DNA of 64,000 nucleotides from an uncultured Polaribacter sp. (GTDB lineage Bacteria; Bacteroidota; Bacteroidia; Flavobacteriales; Flavobacteriaceae): NCBI RefSeq assembly GCF_947497125.1, contig NZ_CANMFI010000005.1, positions 124,001 to 188,000 of the forward strand, read 5' to 3'. Shown piece by piece: positions 44,747 to 53,978 of this stretch (position 1 is its first letter; each line of letters starts with the position of its first letter). The notes under the pieces were generated by a model. It saw only the letters and a program-made list of their open reading frames with translations, ran no database searches and was not told where the DNA came from. The position numbers and the translations under genes were made by a program.

Positions 44747-45394
44747 ATGGGACTTTTATCAAAAAAAGACGCAAAATTAATTACAGATCCATTATTAGAC
44801 AATAACCCAATTACCATTCAGGTATTAGGTATTTGTTCTGCTTTGGCAATTACTGCAGAGTTAGAAGCATCAATAGTAATGTCTGTTTCTGTAATGTTTG
44901 TATTAGGTTTAGGGAACGTAGTTATCTCATTAATGAGAAATATTATTCCTTCAAAAATTAGAATTATTGTACAATTAATCGTTGTAGCAACATTGGTAAT
45001 TATTGTAGATTTAGTGTTAAAAGCTTTTGCTTATGAGCTTAGTAAAACACTTTCTGTATTTGTTGGATTAATTATTACAAACTGTATTATTATGGGACGT
45101 TTTGAGGCCTTTGCTTTAGGAAACGGGCCATGGAGATCTTTCTTAGACGGAATAGGAAATTCAGTTGGTTATGGTTTGATTTTAATTGCAGTTGGTTTTT
45201 TTAGAGAATTGTTAGGTTCTGGTACTTTATTAGGAATTAAAGTTTTAGGAGACCCAATAGAAAAAACCGGATTATATGCAATAGGATATGAAAATAACGG
45301 TTTTATGTTATTATCTCCAATGGCACTTATTGTAGTGGGTATTATTATCTGGATACAGCGTACTAAGAATAAATCTTTAATAGAAGAAAATTAA
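44747..45394 (+). CDS. nqrD: Na+-NQR subunit D
   Basis: A 215-residue protein with six membrane helices (NqrD/RnfE family). Conserved segments are PLLDNNPITIQVLGICSALAIT near residue 16, TNCIIMGRFEAFA near 112 and FLDGIGNSVGYG near 131. NqrD and NqrE form the iron-containing core between cytoplasmic and periplasmic halves. It follows nqrC by three bases; a large hairpin separates it from nqrE. Confidence 0.97.
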   Translation: MGLLSKKDAKLITDPLLDNNPITIQVLGICSALAITAELEASIVMSVSVMFVLGLGNVVISLMRNIIPSKIRIIVQLIVVATLVIIVDLVLKAFAYELSKTLSVFVGLIITNCIIMGRFEAFALGNGPWRSFLDGIGNSVGYGLILIAVGFFRELLGSGTLLGIKVLGDPIEKTGLYAIGYENNGFMLLSPMALIVVGIIIWIQRTKNKSLIEEN

Positions 45395-45397
45395 AAT

Positions 45398-45466
45398 TAG
45401 TTGTTAGTTTTTAGTTGTTGGTTTTTAAGACCAGTAACCAAAAACCAACAACCAACAACTAAAAAA
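45398..45466 (+). repeat. Long inverted repeat between nqrD and nqrE
   Basis: The left arm (TTTTTAGTTGTTGGTTTTT) and right arm (AAAAACCAACAACCAACAAC, then TAAAAAA) are nearly perfect reverse complements, around a short centre AAGACCAGTAACC. The right arm ends directly at the nqrE ATG. The ORF track start at 45401 reads through this repeat and is an artefact. Confidence 0.7.
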
Positions 45467-46198
45467 ATGGAACATATAGAATTATTTTTCAAATCGATAT
45501 TTATAGACAACATGGTTTTTGCTACGTTCTTAGGAATGTGTTCTTACCTTGCAGTCTCTAAAAAAGTATCTACAGCAGTAGGTTTAGGAGCAGCCGTAAT
45601 TTTTGTACTTGCAGTAACTGTGCCTTTAAACTGGTTGTTAGATCAATATATTTTACAAGAAGGCGCGTTGTCTTGGTTAGGTGAAGAGTATGCCGCTTAC
45701 GATTTAAGTTTCTTATCTTTTATCATGTTTATTGCAACCATTGCAACCATGGTACAATTGGTAGAGATTATTGTTGAAAAATTTTCACCATCGTTATACA
45801 ATTCATTAGGTATCTTTTTACCATTAATTGCTGTAAACTGTGCAATATTAGGAGGAAGTTTATTTATGCAATCTCGTGAAATTCCTACTTTAGGATTATC
45901 ATTAACTTATGGTATTGGGTCTGGAATAGGATGGTTTTTAGCCATTTTAGCTATTGCAGCAATCCGTGAAAAAATTAGATATTCTAGCGTACCACCTGCA
46001 TTAAGAGGTTTAGGTATTACGTTTATTATAACAGGATTAATGGCGATTGGTTTTATGAGTTTTGGTGGAATGTTAACTGGTGGAGATGAAGAGAAGAAAG
46101 AAACTCCGAAAGTAGAAGCAAAAATCGAAAAAGAAGAACTTAAGAAAGAAGAAGCTAAAGAAATTGTAGCCGATAATTTAAATACAAACAAGCAGTAA
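45467..46198 (+). CDS. nqrE: Na+-NQR subunit E
   Basis: A 243-residue protein from the ATG that gives [20 protein letters not shown], the normal NqrE start. The 22 extra residues of the ORF track come from a hairpin repeat. Six membrane helices carry [13 protein letters not shown] near residue 20 and [12 protein letters not shown] near 120. The tail after residue 205 is unusually long and charged ([20 protein letters not shown]). nqrF follows after one base. Confidence 0.96.
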   Translation: MEHIELFFKSIFIDNMVFATFLGMCSYLAVSKKVSTAVGLGAAVIFVLAVTVPLNWLLDQYILQEGALSWLGEEYAAYDLSFLSFIMFIATIATMVQLVEIIVEKFSPSLYNSLGIFLPLIAVNCAILGGSLFMQSREIPTLGLSLTYGIGSGIGWFLAILAIAAIREKIRYSSVPPALRGLGITFIITGLMAIGFMSFGGMLTGGDEEKKETPKVEAKIEKEELKKEEAKEIVADNLNTNKQ

Positions 46199-46199
46199 T

Positions 46200-47510
46200 A
46201 TGATATTAGCAGCAGGAACTACAGGTACTATTTTAGCAACAGTAGCAGCGTTTTTAGCTATTGTATTGTTATTAGTAACACTATTATTATTTGTAAAACA
46301 AAAATTATCTCCATCTGGTCCAGTAACTTTAACGATCAACGGAGAAAGAAAAATTGAAGTGGCTTCTGGTAGCACACTTTTAACAACTTTAGGTGCAGAA
46401 AAAATATTTTTACCATCCGCTTGTGGTGGTGGTGGTTCTTGTGTGCAATGTGAATGTCATGTAAACTCTGGTGGTGGCGAAGCGTTACCAACAGAAACAC
46501 CTCACTTTACAAGAAAAGAATTACAACATGGTATCCGTTTAGCTTGTCAAGTAAAAGTAAAACAAGACATGGATATTTCGATACCAGAAGAGATTTTTGG
46601 AATTAAGAAATGGGATGCTGTTGTTGTAAGAAATTACAATGTAGCAACATTTATTAAAGAATTTGTAGTAGAAATTCCAGAAGATATGGGTTACAAAGCT
46701 GGTGGATACATACAAATTGAAATTCCGGCTTGTGAAATAAAATATGCTGATATGGATATTACAGCACATCCAGAAGAACATGATGTTGCTGATAAATTTG
46801 AAGCAGAATGGGATAAGTTTAACTTAAGACCATTGGTAATGAAAAATACCGAAACAGTAGAAAGAGCATATTCTATGGCTTCTTATCCTGCAGAAGGAAG
46901 AGAAATTATGTTGAATGTTCGTATTGCTACTCCTCCATTTGATAGAGCAAAAGGTGGATGGATGGATGTAAATCCTGGAGTTGCCTCTTCGTATATTTTC
47001 AATTTGAAAAAAGGAGATAAATGTGTAATTTCTGGACCTTATGGAGAGTTTTTTATCAACGAATCTGAAGCAGAAATGTTATATGTAGGTGGTGGTGCAG
47101 GTATGGCACCAATGCGATCTCATTTATATCACTTATTCAGAACCTTAAAAACGGGTAGAAAAGTAACCTATTGGTATGGTGGTCGTTCTAAAGCAGAATT
47201 ATTCTATATCGAACACTTTAGAGCTTTAGAAAAAGATTTCCCGAACTTTAAGTTTTACATCGCATTATCTGATCCAACAGAAGCAGATAACTGGACGGTT
47301 AAAAAAGATATTAATGACGAGGCTGGTGATGGTTTTGTAGGATTTATACATAATTGTGTTATTGAAAACTACTTGAACGATCATGAAGCTCCAGAAGATT
47401 TAGAATTATATTTCTGTGGACCACCATTAATGAACAATGCGGTTCAGAAAATGGGAGAAGACTTTGGTCTTGCAGATGAAAATATTCGTTTTGATGATTT
47501 TGGTGGATAG
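46200..47510 (+). CDS. nqrF: Na+-NQR subunit F (NADH dehydrogenase subunit)
   Basis: A 436-residue subunit with one N-terminal membrane helix. A 2Fe-2S ferredoxin domain has cysteines in SACGGGGSCVQCECHV near residues 75-86 and a later LACQV. A FAD domain has RAYSMASYPAEG near 220, and an NADH domain has YVGGGAGMAPMRSHLYHL near 296 and YFCGPPLMNNAV. It accepts electrons from NADH and is the last gene of the operon; a terminator follows. Confidence 0.97.
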   Translation: MILAAGTTGTILATVAAFLAIVLLLVTLLLFVKQKLSPSGPVTLTINGERKIEVASGSTLLTTLGAEKIFLPSACGGGGSCVQCECHVNSGGGEALPTETPHFTRKELQHGIRLACQVKVKQDMDISIPEEIFGIKKWDAVVVRNYNVATFIKEFVVEIPEDMGYKAGGYIQIEIPACEIKYADMDITAHPEEHDVADKFEAEWDKFNLRPLVMKNTETVERAYSMASYPAEGREIMLNVRIATPPFDRAKGGWMDVNPGVASSYIFNLKKGDKCVISGPYGEFFINESEAEMLYVGGGAGMAPMRSHLYHLFRTLKTGRKVTYWYGGRSKAELFYIEHFRALEKDFPNFKFYIALSDPTEADNWTVKKDINDEAGDGFVGFIHNCVIENYLNDHEAPEDLELYFCGPPLMNNAVQKMGEDFGLADENIRFDDFGG

Positions 47511-47544
47511 AAATCTAACAAATCACAAAAACAATGTTAAACTA

Positions 47545-47575
47545 AAAACCGATACAAAATTTGTATCGGTTTTTT
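47545..47575 (+). terminator. Hairpin terminator of the nqr operon
   Basis: Stem AAAACCGATACA with its complement TGTATCGGTTTT and a following T run. Confidence 0.85.
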
Positions 47576-47589
47576 ATTAAATAATAAGT

Positions 47590-48396
47590 ATGCTAGGGTT
47601 TTATCTTCTATCTCTATTTGGTATTATAATCAGTATAACTGCATCCGCATTAATACTGTTATATGTATATCAAGAAAAATTAATTTTTATCAATGGTAAA
47701 AAAATAGAGAGCGATTATACATATCAATTTACAAATAATTTTGAAGAACTTTTTGTTAGTACTGATGGCAAAAACAGAATTAATGCACTTCATTTTAAAT
47801 TAAAAAAACCTAAAGGGGTTGTTTTATATTGTCATGGCAATAAAGGGAACTTGAAAAAATGGGGAGAAAGAGTTTCTTATTTTCTAAAATACAATATAGA
47901 AGTATTGGTGTTTGATTATAGAAATTACGGTAAAAGTACCGGTAAGTTTAATGAAAAAGAGATGTACCAAGACGCACTAAAAGTCTATGATTATTTAAAA
48001 AAGAAGTATGATGAAGATAATATAATTGTGTATGGTTTTTCTCTTGGATGTACATTTGCAACTAAAATTGCAGTAAATAATAAGCCCAAAGAATTAGTGT
48101 TAGAAGCGCCATTTTACAATCTTAAAAGCGCTGTAAAGTATAAAAACAGCTACCTACCTACTTGGCTATTAAAATATAAGTTTGAAACCGAAAAAGAGCT
48201 AAAAAAAGTAGAAAGCCCTATCTCTGTGTTTCATGGTAATAAAGACAAGGTTACTTTTATAGAAGACTCTAAAAAGTTATTAGCAACCAATAAAAATGAC
48301 AGCAATAGATATATAGAAATTAAAGAAGCCACACACAATAATTGCAGCACTTTTAATAGGTATCAAAAAAATCTTAAGGAAGTAATAGATAGATAG
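47590..48396 (+). CDS. Membrane-anchored alpha/beta hydrolase
   Basis: A 268-residue protein with one N-terminal membrane helix (about residues 5-28). The hydrolase part has YCHGNKGNLKKW near residue 80 (oxyanion region), FDYRNYGKSTG near 110, the nucleophile elbow YGFSLGC near 147, an acidic FHGNKDKVTF near 215 and a histidine in EATHNNCSTF near 247. It resembles the ABHD13/BEM46 group of serine hydrolases, for which the substrate is mostly unknown. It probably has its own promoter after the nqr terminator. Confidence 0.85.
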   Translation: MLGFYLLSLFGIIISITASALILLYVYQEKLIFINGKKIESDYTYQFTNNFEELFVSTDGKNRINALHFKLKKPKGVVLYCHGNKGNLKKWGERVSYFLKYNIEVLVFDYRNYGKSTGKFNEKEMYQDALKVYDYLKKKYDEDNIIVYGFSLGCTFATKIAVNNKPKELVLEAPFYNLKSAVKYKNSYLPTWLLKYKFETEKELKKVESPISVFHGNKDKVTFIEDSKKLLATNKNDSNRYIEIKEATHNNCSTFNRYQKNLKEVIDR

Positions 48397-48437
48397 CATT
48401 TTATAAAATTGTATTTTTGTAATTCGTGAGTTATAGT

Positions 48438-48878
48438 ATGGCAGCACTAAAAAAAATTTTAGAAGAAAAAAAATACTTTCAAATAAAGCTAAAAAGGATT
48501 GCTACCAATCATTTAGAGTTAAAGGCAAAAATAAACGGAATTAAAGGTCGTTTTATATTAGATACAGGCGCCTCTAATTCTTGTGTTGGGGTACATTTAA
48601 TTGCTTATTTTAATTTGATTGCAGAAGAATGTGAAACCAAAGCAGCTGGCGCAGGTGCGATAGATATGGAAACACAAAAATCTGAAAACAACATTTTAAA
48701 AATTGGAAAATGGAAAACCAAAAAAAGCAACTTAGTACTTTTTGACTTATCGCATGTAAATACTGCTCTAGAACAACACAACGCAAAAAAAGTACATGGC
48801 ATTATTGGTGCAGATATTTTGCAGAAAGGAAAAGCAATTATAGACTACAACAAACATATTTTATATTTAAAAAAGTAA
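48438..48878 (+). CDS. Retropepsin-like aspartic protease family protein
   Basis: About 146 residues from the ATG at 48438; I prefer it to the GTG four codons earlier. The core motif FILDTGASNSCVG near residue 39 is the D-T-G-A aspartic protease signature, and IIGADILQKGKAIIDYN near 120 is the usual second half. Such small single-domain proteins must dimerise to form an active site. No signal peptide is seen, so it is probably cytoplasmic. The role is unknown. It is followed after 19 bases by the YqeY-like gene. Confidence 0.83.
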   Translation: MAALKKILEEKKYFQIKLKRIATNHLELKAKINGIKGRFILDTGASNSCVGVHLIAYFNLIAEECETKAAGAGAIDMETQKSENNILKIGKWKTKKSNLVLFDLSHVNTALEQHNAKKVHGIIGADILQKGKAIIDYNKHILYLKK

Positions 48879-48897
48879 AACATTAAAACTAAATTAT

Positions 48898-49350
48898 ATG
48901 AGTTTGCAAAAACAAGTAATGGAACAAATGAAAGCAGCTATGAAAGCAAAAGACACTGTTGCTTTACAAGCATTAAGAGCTGTAAAAGCGGCATTTTTAT
49001 TAGCTAAAACTGCTAATGGTTCTCAAGAAGAAATTACCGAAGAGCAAGCTGTTAAAATTATTCAGAAGCAAGTAAAACAACGTAAAGATAGTGCTGCTAT
49101 TTTTATCAAACAAAACAGAGAAGATTTGGCTGCACCAGAATTGGCAGAAATTACTATTTTAGAACAATTTTTACCTGCAGAATTATCTGAAGAAGAAATT
49201 AAGAAAGTAGTATTGGCTACTATAAATGAATTGGGAGCCTCTGGCATGAAAGATATGGGTAAGGTTATGGGTGTTGTATCTAACAAGTTAGCTGGTAGCG
49301 CAGACGGAAAAACAATTTCTATGCTGGTAAAAAGTAGTTTATCAAATTAA
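48898..49350 (+). CDS. GatB/YqeY domain protein
   Basis: A 150-residue helical protein with the YqeY signature MKAAMKAKDTVALQALRAVKAA at the start, KQRKDSAAIFIKQNREDLA near residue 60 and GMKDMGKVMGVVSNKLAG near 120. The family matches the tRNA-binding tail of GatB; its stand-alone role is unproven, perhaps in tRNA handling. tRNA-Arg begins 24 bases after the stop codon, so the two are likely in one transcript. Confidence 0.92.
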   Translation: MSLQKQVMEQMKAAMKAKDTVALQALRAVKAAFLLAKTANGSQEEITEEQAVKIIQKQVKQRKDSAAIFIKQNREDLAAPELAEITILEQFLPAELSEEEIKKVVLATINELGASGMKDMGKVMGVVSNKLAGSADGKTISMLVKSSLSN

Positions 49351-49374
49351 ATTACAACCTATAAAAAGAATATT

Positions 49375-49448
49375 GGCTCCATAGTTCAACTGGATAGAAT
49401 ATCAGATTTCGGCTCTGACGGTTGAAGGTTCGAATCCTTCTGGAGTCA
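49375..49448 (+). tRNA. tRNA-Arg (anticodon TCG)
   Basis: A 74-base cloverleaf. GGCTCCA pairs with TGGAGTC (one G-U), the anticodon stem TCAGA/TCTGA encloses TTTCGGC giving TCG, and the T arm has GGTTCGAATCC. The discriminator is A. Confidence 0.95.
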
Positions 49449-49449
49449 C

Positions 49450-49482
49450 AAAAACCTTTACAGAAATGTGGAGGTTTTTTTG
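49450..49482 (+). terminator. Hairpin terminator after tRNA-Arg
   Basis: AACCTTTACA pairs with TGTGGAGGTT (two G-U pairs) and runs into a T tract. The following 170 bases to the next gene hold nothing that I recognise. Confidence 0.75.
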
Positions 49483-49654
49483 TTTTTTATTGGTTCTGTA
49501 GAGATTTAGGTTTTAATTTACGTAATGTTATTAACCTAATGATGTTTAAAATGATTGGTAATATGTTCATATAAAAAATAATAGTTAATAAAAAAGTGTT
49601 TAAAATTCGTTTTAGCAACATAGTTTTCTATCTGTGCCGATATATATACATTAT

Positions 49655-50536
49655 TTAAAACGCTCTTATAGCTCTAACTAAAAATGAACTTGATTTATCA
49701 TTTGAATCTGAACCTTCTCCAATATATACAGCAATAGCATTATTATTATCATCTTCAGTACTGCTCCAGTAACGATTGTAGTTTTTATTTAGTGGTGTAA
49801 ATACTCCTAAATCCAATGTTTTATTTACGTGGATTATATTATTCCCTAGAGTTAATAATTCATCTAAACTTGGTAAATACCAATCATTAAACCCACCATC
49901 AGACAAACCTTTTACATAATTTGCCGCATCACTATTGGTCATTCGATTGGTGTTATAGGCACCATCCCAACTTCGATTAGCATTTGTAGTTGATGGACTT
50001 GTTTGCCATGTTTGGTTACTTTCATTTTTACTAAGGATAAGTCCGTGTTGAACTCCATCAACTCCTTGGTATAAATAAAAAATAATTCCGCCACCAAACT
50101 CTTCTCCTAAGTAATGACCTCCAATAACACTTTCTGCAGTTTTAGCATGCAATGCATATGGAACACTCAATAGCTGGCTAGTTCCAGTGATTGTATAAGA
50201 AGAACCACCTGATATGTCAGTTTCCGTTTTAATATAATATGTGTTATTTGACCAGTCGATTGTAGTAAAATCTCCATTTATTATTTTGCCAGAACCAATT
50301 TCTAAACTTACTAAACCATTACCATTCGTTGTTGGGGTTTGTGTTTCAGTATAAACAGATGCCCCTGAAATCCCTCCTTTTAAGATACTTAATTGCATTC
50401 CAATAATTTGAGAAGTTACTAATGAATTACTGGCATCTCTAATTACCGCTTGATAACTCATTTTTTCAGGTGTTTGTGTATATGCTGTAAAAGTTAAAAT
50501 TACAGATACTATAAGTGTAAATGTTATTTTCATCAT
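49655..50536 (-). CDS. Secreted DUF1566-type protein
   Basis: A 293-residue protein with a signal peptide (ends AYTQ). The N-terminal half starts MSYQAVIRDASNSLVTSQIIG and has a beta-sandwich look (VSLEIGSGKIINGDF), common in surface proteins of Bacteroidetes. The C-terminal half contains GGFNDWYLPSLDELLTL near residue 212 and YWSSTED near 257, the DUF1566/Lcl pattern. No sorting domain is present. Its ATG overlaps the stop of the upstream T9SS gene (TAATG), so the two are translationally coupled. Confidence 0.78.
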   Translation of the reverse strand: MMKITFTLIVSVILTFTAYTQTPEKMSYQAVIRDASNSLVTSQIIGMQLSILKGGISGASVYTETQTPTTNGNGLVSLEIGSGKIINGDFTTIDWSNNTYYIKTETDISGGSSYTITGTSQLLSVPYALHAKTAESVIGGHYLGEEFGGGIIFYLYQGVDGVQHGLILSKNESNQTWQTSPSTTNANRSWDGAYNTNRMTNSDAANYVKGLSDGGFNDWYLPSLDELLTLGNNIIHVNKTLDLGVFTPLNKNYNRYWSSTEDDNNNAIAVYIGEGSDSNDKSSSFLVRAIRAF

Positions 50537-51006
50537 TATTTTTTGAGTATTTTAAATGTTCTTAAAGTTTTATTGTTTTTTAATACTTTTAAAAAGTAAA
50601 TTGAAGGTAAAAGTTTTTCTGTTAATATTTTTGACGTATTATTTTTTAATATGTTATTTTCAATTATTTTACCTTGTAAATCATATAAAATATATCTAAA
50701 ATTAAGATAATCTTTTTCTATATGAAGATTTAAAAAGTTAGATGTAGGGTTTGGAAAAACATCTAAGGCAAGATTAACTGGAATTTGTTCAACTCCTAAC
50801 AATCTATATATTTCATAAGGCTGTTGTATACCTTGGGTTATTTTAGCATTAGAAGCTGTGTTAGTCGAGTAGATTATTTGTCCAATCGAATAGTTTATTT
50901 CCCCATCGATTCCTGATGTTTTGCCACCCGTTGTTAGAATTGTTTCTTGTGCTTGTATTAATAACCCAAAAAAGAATAAATAGGTGAAAATTATTTTATA
51001 TTTCAT
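50536..51006 (-). CDS. Short T9SS type A sorting-domain protein
   Basis: A 156-residue protein with a signal peptide (ends LIQAQ). The middle has TGGKTSGIDGEINYSIGQIIY and ITQGIQQPYEIY, a small module often found just before the sorting domain. The C-terminal domain starts LDVFPNPTSNFLNLHI and ends LRTFKILKK. There is no separate catalytic domain. It is translationally coupled to the DUF1566 gene, so the two may act together at the surface. Confidence 0.8.
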   Translation of the reverse strand: MKYKIIFTYLFFFGLLIQAQETILTTGGKTSGIDGEINYSIGQIIYSTNTASNAKITQGIQQPYEIYRLLGVEQIPVNLALDVFPNPTSNFLNLHIEKDYLNFRYILYDLQGKIIENNILKNNTSKILTEKLLPSIYFLKVLKNNKTLRTFKILKK

Positions 51007-51167
51007 ATTTTGTGGATTTATTGTCTCTCCAAATATTAAATAACAATATTACACATCATTATTGCTAAGATGAAATTAGAAAACAGCAGGTAAAAACCTA
51101 ATAGAAAATCCGCATCGGCTTTGGCATGTAGGATTTTACTAGCATTACTATACTAATTATTAGTAAG

Positions 51168-51995
51168 TTATTTTATTATTAACTTTAATGGCTTCGATTT
51201 ATAATTACCAGCTATTATTGAATAAATATATGTTCCAGAACTTAAATTTTCATTATTGAGTTTCAAAGAATTGACGTGATTATCTACTTTATACTCTTTA
51301 ACTTTTATTCCATTTAAGTTATAAACTAAAATTTTTCCGTTTTCAATATTTTCAGGAAGTTTATAATCTAAATTTATGGTACCATTACTCGGATTCGGAT
51401 AGGCTTTAAGATTTATATTATTCAAATTAGTTTTTACAGAAGAAAGAATAGCGTTTCCAGGTAATGAGTATATATATTTTTTATCATCTGTATAGCTAAC
51501 ATCTCTTAAAATCATTTTAATTCCAGAATTTGTATTCTTTATCCAAGTTGGATTTTGCGTATCAGTATCACTTCTATAAAGACCTACTTTATTAGATATA
51601 TTAAACATTATAGTTCCGTCCTCATTCACAACCAATGTTTTTGTATTCGTATCATCTCCATATAAAGTGAATAAAAACTCAAGTTCAGAATCAGTATCAA
51701 AAATATTTTTACTTAAACTTATTATTGGAAAATATTCAGAAAAATAATAGTCATTTATATCATATGTAAAACCCAAGTTATTAATATCAATAGTGATATT
51801 CTTGTATATTGAATGATTAGAATTATATATTTTCATAATCAATGTATTCAAATCAAATATGAAATATTTAATTTCATCATCAATTTTTACAAAATTGACT
51901 ATTTCACTTTTTTCGATTGTTTTTTCTAATGTAATTTGTGAGTAAGATAAAAATGTAAATAGGATTGTAGTAATTGTTAAAATTGTCTTTTTCAT
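51168..51995 (-). CDS. T9SS type A sorting-domain protein, function unknown
   Basis: About 275 residues from the ATG that gives MKKTILTITTILFTFLSYSQ, a proper signal peptide; the seven residues upstream in the ORF track are not needed. The body is beta-rich with NEDGTIMFNISNKVG near residue 130. The C-terminal sorting domain begins LKAYPNPSNGTINLDY and ends SKPLKLIIK. It is similar to the next gene over its whole length, so the two are diverged tandem paralogues. I do not recognise the body domain. Confidence 0.78.
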   Translation of the reverse strand: MKKTILTITTILFTFLSYSQITLEKTIEKSEIVNFVKIDDEIKYFIFDLNTLIMKIYNSNHSIYKNITIDINNLGFTYDINDYYFSEYFPIISLSKNIFDTDSELEFLFTLYGDDTNTKTLVVNEDGTIMFNISNKVGLYRSDTDTQNPTWIKNTNSGIKMILRDVSYTDDKKYIYSLPGNAILSSVKTNLNNINLKAYPNPSNGTINLDYKLPENIENGKILVYNLNGIKVKEYKVDNHVNSLKLNNENLSSGTYIYSIIAGNYKSKPLKLIIK

Positions 51996-52021
51996 TTCAT
52001 TTTTTTTTAAGTACATAATTT

Positions 52022-52783
52022 TTATTCTTTCACAAATTTATTACTTAATTCTCCAATTTTATATATATAAATTCCTTTACTTAAATGTGAAACATTTACA
52101 GAAATTTCATTTTTGTTTTGTCCTATTTTTTTGCTAATAACTTTCTTTCCTTGAATAGAGAAAATTTCCAATATATTTTCTTTCCCATTATTTTTAAGAT
52201 TCCTTAAATTAAAAGTTTCAAATGTTGGGTTAGGAAATTGAAATATAGATTTATTTAAAATATGCTCTTGATTTATAGATAGTATTCCTGATAACGAATA
52301 AACTTTGTAAATAACTTCATCGCTATTTAAAGTACTTTCAGAAGTTATTAATTTATATTCATTATTTGGGTTTTTAGATAGCTTATAATTTGACACATTG
52401 CTAAATGTAAATATATTATTTCCATCTTCATTAAACACTTTGAAATTAGTTTGATAAGGAGAAGCCGTTTGTCTTGATTCAATCATAAATTCAATTTTTG
52501 AATCAGCATTAAATAATTTATCTGTAGGTAAATGAAGTTGTTTCATTTCAAAACCATTTTCTAAAGTTATAGTTATTGATTTAAATAAATTATGTGAAGA
52601 ATCATATAATTTTATTTGATTATTTATCCAATCTAGAGTGTAATAATTAATAGTACTATTTACAATAAATGAATAGTTTGGTTCTGGTTCAATATAACCA
52701 CTTGTGGTATAAGTATTTTCTAAAGTTTGACCAAAACTGATAGAAACAAATATAATAAACAAGTAGAACAATTTCTTTTTCAT
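52022..52783 (-). CDS. T9SS type A sorting-domain protein, paralogue of the previous gene
   Basis: A 253-residue protein with a signal peptide (ends SFGQ). It shares NEDGNNIFTFSN and VYSLSG regions with the protein at 51168. The sorting domain starts FQFPNPTFETFNLRN and ends ELSNKFVKE, slightly shorter than usual. It lies 27 bases upstream of its paralogue on the same strand and is divergent from the WYL-type regulator. The partial protein at the left edge of the window has a similar C-terminus. Confidence 0.78.
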   Translation of the reverse strand: MKKKLFYLFIIFVSISFGQTLENTYTTSGYIEPEPNYSFIVNSTINYYTLDWINNQIKLYDSSHNLFKSITITLENGFEMKQLHLPTDKLFNADSKIEFMIESRQTASPYQTNFKVFNEDGNNIFTFSNVSNYKLSKNPNNEYKLITSESTLNSDEVIYKVYSLSGILSINQEHILNKSIFQFPNPTFETFNLRNLKNNGKENILEIFSIQGKKVISKKIGQNKNEISVNVSHLSKGIYIYKIGELSNKFVKE

Positions 52784-52874
52784 AATTTCTTTTTAAACGA
52801 AATTAGAAGTTTTAAAAACTCATATTACAAGTTTAACCTAAAAAGACATATATTGTCATTCTTAAAAATATAAA

Positions 52875-53798
52875 ATGAAATCTTTAGAGAGGATAAACTT
52901 ACTTTATAAACATTTAAAAAAGCATACAGCCAATTTAGAAGAGCTTCTGATATATTTAAAAACACAGAAATATATAATTAGCAAAAGACAATTACAAAGA
53001 GATATCAGTAAATTAAATTACTTTTTAAAAACAGGTGAGCAATTGGTAAAAGATAGAGACGTAACGAACTCTTTACTTTTAAGAATTTATACTATAAAAC
53101 AAGATACAGCTCTTGAAAAACCTATAGATTTAAGCACTTTTGATACTGGTTTTTCTAATGTAAAAGATCAAGAAGACAATAGTATTCGAGAAGATTTTAC
53201 CACTTTAATTCTAAATGCTACTCCAATAAAAATTACTGATATACAAAATGATGTTACTTCAGAAAACTATAATTTTGAAACCAGGCCTCTTTATTTTTTG
53301 CCATTACAATTTATAAACCACCGTTTTAATATCTATATCGGTGGTTATAATATCAAACAAAAAACGTATCAAATTTTCGAGCTTTCACAATTAAAAAGGT
53401 ATCACAAGATAAAAAACAAAAAGACATACGAAATTCATAGACTTCAGAGTGAGTTTAAAAATGAGTTAGCAAAACGTTTTGGTATAACAAAAAATATAAA
53501 TGAAGAAGTGTATGAAATAAAATTGGCTTTTTCTTTAGTAACGGGTGCCTATATCCGAAAAAGGCATTGGCATCATAGTCAACTTTTTAGCAGAAAAGAA
53601 GATAGGTTAGAGATGTCATTAACTTGTGGTATTAACAGAGAGCTTTTAAGTTGGTTGCATAGTTGGATTTATAATGTTAAGGTTTTAGAGCCACCAGTTT
53701 TAGTAGATTATTTTAAAAAATCTATAAAAGAGGTTGAGACTTTGAACAACAAAAAAATACCATTGGTATATAAAAATATATTTGTGTCAAAAATTTAA
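52875..53798 (+). CDS. WYL-domain-type transcriptional regulator
   Basis: A 307-residue protein. The first 65 residues form a helix-turn-helix (LERINLLYKHLKKH, then SKRQLQRDISKLNYFL). The middle (PLYFLPLQFINHRFNIYIGGYN near residue 140) resembles a WYL domain, though the WYL triad itself is not literal. The C-terminus (SWLHSWIYNVKVLEPPVLVDYF) matches the WCX extension. WYL regulators sense ligands such as nucleic acids and often control defence genes. Here it is divergent from the T9SS genes, which it may regulate. Confidence 0.75.
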   Translation: MKSLERINLLYKHLKKHTANLEELLIYLKTQKYIISKRQLQRDISKLNYFLKTGEQLVKDRDVTNSLLLRIYTIKQDTALEKPIDLSTFDTGFSNVKDQEDNSIREDFTTLILNATPIKITDIQNDVTSENYNFETRPLYFLPLQFINHRFNIYIGGYNIKQKTYQIFELSQLKRYHKIKNKKTYEIHRLQSEFKNELAKRFGITKNINEEVYEIKLAFSLVTGAYIRKRHWHHSQLFSRKEDRLEMSLTCGINRELLSWLHSWIYNVKVLEPPVLVDYFKKSIKEVETLNNKKIPLVYKNIFVSKI

Positions 53799-53906
53799 TA
53801 TGTCTCGTTTAAATAATTAGCAATCTAGCTTCACTTTAAAACATCACCAATTTTAATTATTTTGTAAATAAATGAGGCTTTTTGTTAAAATTTTAATTGT
53901 AGTGTA

Positions 53907-53942
53907 AAAAAACCCAAAAAGAGTTCTCTTTTTGGGTTTTTA
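53907..53942. terminator. Bidirectional hairpin terminator
   Basis: The stem AAAACCCAAAAAGAG pairs perfectly with CTCTTTTTGGGTTTT, with A and T runs on both sides. It serves the WYL gene and the opposing lipoprotein gene. Confidence 0.8.
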
Positions 53943-53978
53943 AATAAAAGTATAATCTTACTTTTAAATGATAGACGC

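Noticed and set aside
45401-45466. 22-residue N-terminal extension of nqrE in the ORF track
   Set aside because: It is a read-through of the hairpin repeat from a TTG codon; NqrE starts at MEHIELFF.
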